Translations under genes and position numbers: made by a program | DNA from: Clostridiaceae bacterium | GTDB taxonomy: Bacteria > Bacillota > Clostridia > Saccharofermentanales > UBA5734 | Assembly: GCA_012522285.1 (NCBI GenBank) | Contig: JAAYKS010000182.1 | Location: 1 to 17,038, forward strand | Direction: 5' to 3' | DNA length: 17,038 bases | The notes under the pieces: generated by a model | Database searches by the model: none | Told to the model about the DNA's origin: nothing | What the model saw: the letters and a program-made list of their open reading frames with translations, nothing else | Part shown: positions 13,274-17,038 of the stretch, piece by piece | How positions within the stretch are numbered: position 1 is the stretch's first letter | Layout: each line of letters starts with the position of its first letter

Positions 13274-14836
13274 TTATCCCATTATGGCTTTGAGGTCGGC
13301 CTCGGGAGTGCTCACCGGATGGATGTCGAATTTGTCGACCAGGATCTGGAGCACGTTGGAGGACAGGAATGCGGGCAGGGTGGGTCCGAGATAGATGTTC
13401 TTGATACCGAGCGCGAGGAGGGTCAGCAGGATGCAGACCGCTTTCTGCTCGTACCAGGACAGCACCAGGGTGAGCGGGAGGTCGTTGACGCCGCACTCAA
13501 AGGCACCTGCCAGTGCGACTGCAACCTGGATCGCGGAGTAGGCGTCGTTGCACTGCCCCATGTCCATGATCCGCGGGAGTCCGCCGATGGTGCCGAGGTC
13601 GAGGTCGTTGAACCGGAATTTGCCGCAGGCCAATGTCAGCACGACCGTATCGTCCGGTGTCTGTTTGACAAAATCGGTGTAGTAGTTGCGTCCGGGTTTG
13701 GCACCGTCACAGCCGCCGACCAGGAAGAAGTGCTTGATCGCTCCGGCTTTGACTGCGTCGATGACTTTGTTGGCCACTCCCAGTACGGTGCCGTGCGCAA
13801 ACCCAGTCATGACTTCAGTACCACCGTTGATACCGGTCATGGGCTTGTCTTCGTCCCAGCCGCCGAGTTCCAGCGCTTTGGCGATGACCTCGGAGAAATC
13901 TTTGGTGCCGTCGGATTTCTCGTCGATATGGACCAGACCCGGGTACCCGACCACCGAGGTGGTGTAGATGCGGTCCATATAGTTAGCACGCGGGGGCATC
14001 AGGCAGTTGGTGGTGAACAGCACGGGTGCCGGGATGTGGTCGAACTCTTTCTGCTGGTTCTGCCACGCGGTTCCGTAGTTACCTTTGAGATGGGGGTATT
14101 TTTTGAGCTCAGGGTATCCGTGGGCCGGCAGCATCTCGCCATGGGTATAGATGTTGATGCCTTTGCCTTCGGTCTGCTCCAGCAGCATTTTGAGATCCAG
14201 CAGGTCGTGTCCGGTGATCACGATAAAGGGACCTTTTTCAATCATGAGGGGGACCTTGACCGGTGTCGGGGTGCCATAGGCGCCAGTGTTCGCGGCATCC
14301 AGGAGTTTCATGCATGCGAGGTTGACCTGGCCGAATTCCATCAGCAAGTCCAGCCAGGCGCCGGGATCCCGGTCTTCCCCGAGTGCCTTCATCCCTTTGA
14401 AGAACCAGGCGTCCACTTCCGGATCAGAGTGGCCCAACACATAAGCGTGCCAGGCATAGGCCGCCATGCCGCGCATGCCGAGCAGGAGTGTCGAGCGCAG
14501 AGAGACGATATCTTCGTCGCCCGCCCAGAGGGTGTCTGCAGGCATGTCCGGCGCGCCGCCCAGTTTGTTTTTCTCGAGATGGATCTCGCGGGTGAGAGCG
14601 TTGGCGTCTTCGACACTGAAATTAACATTGGTGATGGTGTGGAACAGGCCTTTGAGCATGACCTCGATGGCGCTGCGGGGCGGAGTTTGGCCGTCAGCGG
14701 CGCGGGCCAATCCGACCAGCGCGCCGGTCAGTTCGTCCTGACCATTGGACACGTCCGCTTTTTTGCCGCAGGCTCCCGCGACGGTGCAGCCTTTGCCACC
14801 GACGGTTTGCTCGCACTGGAAACAGAACATAGACAT
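13274..14836 (-). CDS. hcp: Hybrid cluster protein (hydroxylamine reductase / NO reductase), class I-like
   Basis: A 520-residue cytoplasmic iron-sulfur protein. Hcp was described as a hydroxylamine reductase and is now linked to NO removal and protein S-nitrosylation. The N-terminal cluster ligands are C5, C8, C17 and C23 (CX2CX8CX5C), the spacing of class I Hcp from anaerobes such as Desulfovibrio. Hybrid-cluster ligands are visible in order: ITGHDL (His), THGEM (Glu), TTNCLMP, VGGCDGAK, LACGKFRFND, GQCNDAY and SWYEQKA (Glu). The protein is therefore complete. The ATG at 14836 follows ACAGGAGGTATTCT; a second ATG two codons on gives the family's usual MFCFQCEQ start. It lies 80 bases downstream of the cupin gene on the same strand. 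No hcr reductase gene is adjacent, as is usual for class I. Confidence 0.96.
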   Translation of the reverse strand: MSMFCFQCEQTVGGKGCTVAGACGKKADVSNGQDELTGALVGLARAADGQTPPRSAIEVMLKGLFHTITNVNFSVEDANALTREIHLEKNKLGGAPDMPADTLWAGDEDIVSLRSTLLLGMRGMAAYAWHAYVLGHSDPEVDAWFFKGMKALGEDRDPGAWLDLLMEFGQVNLACMKLLDAANTGAYGTPTPVKVPLMIEKGPFIVITGHDLLDLKMLLEQTEGKGINIYTHGEMLPAHGYPELKKYPHLKGNYGTAWQNQQKEFDHIPAPVLFTTNCLMPPRANYMDRIYTTSVVGYPGLVHIDEKSDGTKDFSEVIAKALELGGWDEDKPMTGINGGTEVMTGFAHGTVLGVANKVIDAVKAGAIKHFFLVGGCDGAKPGRNYYTDFVKQTPDDTVVLTLACGKFRFNDLDLGTIGGLPRIMDMGQCNDAYSAIQVAVALAGAFECGVNDLPLTLVLSWYEQKAVCILLTLLALGIKNIYLGPTLPAFLSSNVLQILVDKFDIHPVSTPEADLKAIMG

Positions 14837-14865
14837 AGAATACCTCCTGTGGGTTGTATGATCGG

Positions 14866-14880
14866 ACCGGTGTCACCGGT
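14866..14880. repeat. Short palindrome in the cupin-hcp intercistronic gap
   Basis: ACCGGT-GTC-ACCGGT forms a hairpin about 30 bases before the hcp start. It has no U-tract, so it is not a terminator. It may be an mRNA stability or processing element, or a second regulatory site. Confidence 0.4.
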
Positions 14881-14916
14881 TCGGTTCGGATGAGATGGGA
14901 ACTTCTGCGACGGGAA

Positions 14917-15237
14917 TCAGGCCATGCTTGCGGGAGCGGGTGCTTTGACGACAAAAATCTCCGCGATCGGATCGTGGGTGTTTGAAACGTTCATTAAGGT
15001 GCGGAAGGGAATTGCGACGATGTGTCCTGCCGGGTAATCGTGTGGTTCCTGGTCGTCCAGGCGCAACGTGATCGTGCCGCGGACCACGATCATCTGCACA
15101 TGTGAATTCGCATTGTGCTCGGGCAGGGCGTCCCCGTTGCCCAACACCATATGGTTGATGTCCAAATTTTCATTCGAGACCACTCGTTCGATCGTTTTCG
15201 TGTCAGTACGTGTAAAAGGGGTGGCTTTCTCGACCAT
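14917..15237 (-). CDS. Small cupin-domain protein upstream of hcp
   Basis: A 106-residue single-domain cupin. ATG 15237 lies 8 bases from AGGAGG, and the TTG two codons upstream is less likely. The barrel is seen in INHMVLGNGDALPEHNANSH and VQMIVVRGTITLRL (motif 1, about residues 27-60) and DYPAGHIVAIPFRTLMNVSN (motif 2). The usual ligand set HxH(x3-4)E is changed: H41 is kept, the second His is A43, the Glu position is H46, and motif 2 has Arg/Thr in place of the His. A metal may be bound differently, or none at all. It is the first gene of a probable cupin-hcp operon, so a link to nitrosative or redox stress is inferred from position only. Confidence 0.85.
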   Translation of the reverse strand: MVEKATPFTRTDTKTIERVVSNENLDINHMVLGNGDALPEHNANSHVQMIVVRGTITLRLDDQEPHDYPAGHIVAIPFRTLMNVSNTHDPIAEIFVVKAPAPASMA

Positions 15238-15259
15238 GTTCAAATCCTCCTGTATGTAT

Positions 15260-15288
15260 ATTGTAGCCTTTCAAAACCAACGGTTCCA
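15260..15288 (-). promoter_or_regulatory. Promoter of the cupin-hcp operon, weak -35
   Basis: On the minus strand TGGAAC (15288-15283) and TACAAT (15265-15260) are separated by 17 bases; the start of transcription would be near 15253. The -10 is good and the -35 poor, as expected of an activator-dependent promoter. Confidence 0.5.
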
Positions 15289-15313
15289 TCATAGAGATCG
15301 TGAAAGCACCTGT

Positions 15314-15331
15314 CTGTTGTAAATGCAACAG
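15314..15331. promoter_or_regulatory. Palindromic candidate operator upstream of cupin-hcp
   Basis: CTGTTG-N6-CAACAG is a perfect 6+6 inverted repeat centred at 15322.5, about 70 bases upstream of the predicted cupin-hcp start of transcription. That is close to a class I position for CRP/FNR-type activators. HcpR, a member of that family, controls hcp in several anaerobes and binds palindromes of similar size, but these half-sites are not the TTGTGA/TCACAA form I recall. The divergent SDR gene could also be affected. No regulator gene is in the window. Confidence 0.45.
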
Positions 15332-15418
15332 TTGAGCATGCATTGTCACACATTTTGCTTTTCACAATTGTTCGTGATTGGGGCCGTCCTTTGTACGTAC
15401 ATCCGTGCGGAGTCGTCG

Positions 15419-15424
15419 TATAAT
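15419..15424 (+). promoter_or_regulatory. Consensus -10 box before the SDR gene
   Basis: A perfect TATAAT lies 56 bases before the SDR start, divergent from the cupin-hcp promoter. No good -35 lies at 17 bases; TTGTAC at 15391 is too far away. The promoter may need an activator. Confidence 0.4.
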
Positions 15425-15479
15425 GAAATTGAAACACGCGTTTGAATTACTGATGTATCGCGTGACTGGAGGTGTATGC

Positions 15480-16553
15480 ATGATGGAAAGGACCACAGAA
15501 AAACGGTTCGGGTTGTATCTCGTAACCGGAGCGCTGGGTCATCTCGGCAATACATTGGTCCGGCAATTGATCGATCGCGGAGCCCGGGTGCGGGGTCTGG
15601 TGTTGCCCGGAGACGACTCCTCCGCGTTGGAGAATGTACCGGTGGAACTGGTACAGGGCGATATTAGGGATCCCGCTTCGCTGGACGCGTTGTTTGATAT
15701 GTCTGACACGGGGGTGTCACCGGATCGCACGGTGGTGATGCACACCGCCGGTATCGTCTCGATCGCTTCGAAATTCCAGCAAAAAGTGGTGGATGTCAAC
15801 GTGCAGGGAACCCGCAACATCGTAGACGCCTGTCTCCGGACCGGGATCGGACGGCTGGTCTACACCAGCTCCGTCCATGCGATTCCCGAATTGACGAAAG
15901 GTAAAACGATCGTTGAACTGGACGGTAAAATCGAAGGTTCTTTTTCCGGCCGGGAAGTGATCGGTCTCTATGCAAAAACCAAGGCCATGGCAACCCGGAT
16001 CGTTCTGGATGCGGTACCTCACGGATTGGATGCGGTGGTGGTGCATCCCTCCGGTATTGTCGGACCCGGAGATTACGGCAACGCACACATGACCCAGATG
16101 GTGCTCGACTATATGCAGGGGAGGCTGACCGCCTATGTCCGCGGAGGATATGACTTTGTAGACGTCCGCGATGTGGCTGCCGGGATGATCTCGGCTGCCG
16201 AAAAAGGGAAAAGCGGCGAAGCCTACATTTTGTCAAACCGCTATGTCGATTTGGGCGAATTGATGAAACTGCTGCGCGGTATCAGTGGACACCGGCGGGT
16301 TCTCACGCTGCTTCCGATGGCGTTGGCCCGGTTGACGGCTCCTCTCGCGGAACTGTGGTACAAACTGCTGAAACAGCCCCCGCTGTTCACCCGCTACTCG
16401 TTGTATACACTCGATAGCAACGCTCAGTTCAGTCACGAGAAAGCGACAGCGGAACTGGGTTACCATCCGCGGCCTCTCGATGAAACCCTGGAAGACATGG
16501 TCGCGTGGTTGCGTGCCCAGGGAAGAATCCGGGAACCGGCAGGGGCATCCTGA
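15480..16553 (+). CDS. NAD(P)-dependent epimerase/dehydratase, extended SDR family
   Basis: A 357-residue protein. ATG 15480 follows TGGAGGTGTATGC, and the longer in-frame extension to 15378 runs through the promoter and is rejected. The Rossmann nucleotide loop is VTGALGHLG (G17, G20, G23). An acidic cluster QGDIRD follows, then the catalytic Ser region VYTSSVHAIPE and the YxxxK pair Y164/K168 (YAKTK), as expected of an active extended SDR. The order HPSGIVGPGDYG and FVDVRDVAAGM matches the dihydroflavonol-reductase / 3-beta-HSD / HpnA-like branch of NAD-dependent epimerases. The substrate cannot be read from sequence. The C-terminal third (LLPMALARLTAPLAELWYKLL) has an amphipathic stretch that might touch the membrane. 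No operon partner is seen on the same strand upstream; the next gene has its own promoter. Confidence 0.9.
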   Translation: MMERTTEKRFGLYLVTGALGHLGNTLVRQLIDRGARVRGLVLPGDDSSALENVPVELVQGDIRDPASLDALFDMSDTGVSPDRTVVMHTAGIVSIASKFQQKVVDVNVQGTRNIVDACLRTGIGRLVYTSSVHAIPELTKGKTIVELDGKIEGSFSGREVIGLYAKTKAMATRIVLDAVPHGLDAVVVHPSGIVGPGDYGNAHMTQMVLDYMQGRLTAYVRGGYDFVDVRDVAAGMISAAEKGKSGEAYILSNRYVDLGELMKLLRGISGHRRVLTLLPMALARLTAPLAELWYKLLKQPPLFTRYSLYTLDSNAQFSHEKATAELGYHPRPLDETLEDMVAWLRAQGRIREPAGAS

Positions 16554-16613
16554 TCCCGTCCGCATAACCAGGCAGTCCGGTGGATTCATATGGATTTTGA
16601 AGCGGAGAGGAGC

Positions 16614-16642
16614 TTAATGGCATGGCGTTTCTCCTGTATAAT
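16614..16642 (+). promoter_or_regulatory. Candidate promoter for the SMP-30-like gene
   Basis: TTAATG (16614-16619) and a perfect TATAAT (16637-16642) are separated by 17 bases in the 148-base gap after the SDR gene. The start of transcription would be near 16649, 53 bases before the start codon. Confidence 0.5.
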
Positions 16643-16701
16643 GGGAAAAGCGGAATCTTTGCAGTATTCCACTCCCAGAAACGACAGCAGGAGGCCAATT
16701 C

Positions 16702-17038
16702 ATGAAAGCTGACAATCCCATCCGTGATTTTGAGATCGATCCTCGTTCGTTGAAGACCATCGGGACGGACCTGTCCCGGCCGGAATGCATCCTGGCCGAG
16801 CCCGACGGCAGCCTGTGGGCGGCAGACGCCCGCGGAGGCGTCGTGCATATCCAGCCCGATGGGTCCCAGCAGATCATCACACAGAAATATGCCGACAAGA
16901 TCAACCCCACGTCCGACGTGGACCGATTCTTTGTCGGAACGCTCCCCAACGGCCTGGCGTTTGCGGACAACGGAGACATTCTGATTTCCAACTTCGGGAC
17001 CGACTGTCTGGAGCGGATGAAACGCACGGGCGAAACCG
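16702..17038 (+). CDS. SMP-30/gluconolactonase/LRE-like beta-propeller protein (5' part)
   Basis: The ATG at 16702 follows GCAGGAGGCCAATTC; 112 codons are visible before the window ends. The sequence shows beta-propeller blades of the SMP-30 type: RPECILAEPDGSLWAADARG, then GGVVHIQPDGSQQII, and TLPNGLAFADNGDILISNFG with the N-G-L-A-F calcium/substrate-side signature. Members are lactonases or sugar-acid and strictosidine-synthase-like hydrolases. The catalytic residues in the later blades lie outside, so the activity cannot be judged. There is no signal peptide, so it is cytoplasmic as far as seen. It follows the SDR gene in the same direction, and a joint role in sugar or lactone metabolism is possible but unproven. 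Confidence 0.85.
   Translation, partial: MKADNPIRDFEIDPRSLKTIGTDLSRPECILAEPDGSLWAADARGGVVHIQPDGSQQIITQKYADKINPTSDVDRFFVGTLPNGLAFADNGDILISNFGTDCLERMKRTGET

Noticed and set aside
13319..14893. A 524-codon open frame on the plus strand across hcp
   Set aside because: It is the antisense shadow of hcp, which has all its Fe-S ligands; the frame has no ribosome binding site and its composition (Val, Asp, Gly and His rich) reflects reversed codons.
15362..15377. TCACAATTGTTCGTGA as a second CRP/FNR-like site
   Set aside because: Only the outer four bases of each arm are symmetrical; the inner positions do not match.
16612..16712. A 31-codon open frame with AGGAG before ATG, overlapping the SMP-30-like start
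   Set aside because: A candidate -10 box lies inside the frame, and its product shows no recognisable feature; a chance frame is more likely than a leader peptide.

Overview
The window looks like a chromosomal segment of a GC-rich (roughly 58-60% by eye) anaerobic bacterium, most likely a high-GC Bacillota/Clostridia lineage. The reasons are strong GGAGG-type ribosome binding sites, sigma-A-like promoters, intrinsic terminators with U-tracts, lipoprotein signals typical of Gram-positive cells, TGA used as a stop, and an anaerobe's gene set: a membrane pyrophosphatase, desulfoferrodoxin, hybrid cluster protein, a Prx6-type peroxiredoxin and the UPF0251/Mrp/NifX-like iron-sulfur set. The taxonomy is inference. 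No mobile element, tRNA, rRNA or CRISPR array was seen.

Layout. (1) 3-1271: 3' part of a membrane-bound pyrophosphatase that carries the lysine signature of K+-independent H+ pumps, followed by a terminator. (2) 1359-3774: a promoter, a ~175-nt structured leader ending in an intrinsic terminator (a candidate riboswitch or small RNA), then rsgA (ribosome assembly GTPase) overlapping a GNAT acetyltransferase with a C-terminal helical-repeat tail. (3) 3784-4689, minus strand: an orphan lipoprotein with a Thr-rich linker, convergent with the GNAT gene. (4) 4782-7108: a histidine phosphatase, a zinc-ribbon/AIM24 protein and, closely linked to the latter, a protein with a possible PD-(D/E)XK-like core and a helix-turn-helix end. 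(5) 7150-10213: a UPF0251 (DUF134) regulator-like protein, an Mrp/NBP35 Fe-S carrier ATPase, a NifX-like protein and a permease split into two overlapping genes. (6) 10313-11488: a Prx6-type peroxiredoxin and desulfoferrodoxin (superoxide reductase), an oxygen-defence pair. (7) 11692-13185: an orphan lipoprotein with an internal duplication. (8) 13274-15237, minus strand: a cupin and hybrid cluster protein, probably a nitrosative-stress operon, with a palindromic candidate operator upstream. (9) 15480-17038: an extended-SDR epimerase/dehydratase and the start of an SMP-30/gluconolactonase-like gene.

How it fits together. About 7 kb from the UPF0251 gene to hcp is devoted to Fe-S/metal handling and to defence against peroxide, superoxide and NO/hydroxylamine, as expected of an anaerobe that meets transient oxygen. 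The least explained items are the structured RNA in front of rsgA, the AIM24-linked nuclease-like gene, the split permease beside the Mrp/NifX pair, the duplicated lipoprotein and the palindrome in front of cupin-hcp. All calls come from reading the sequence; no database search was run.
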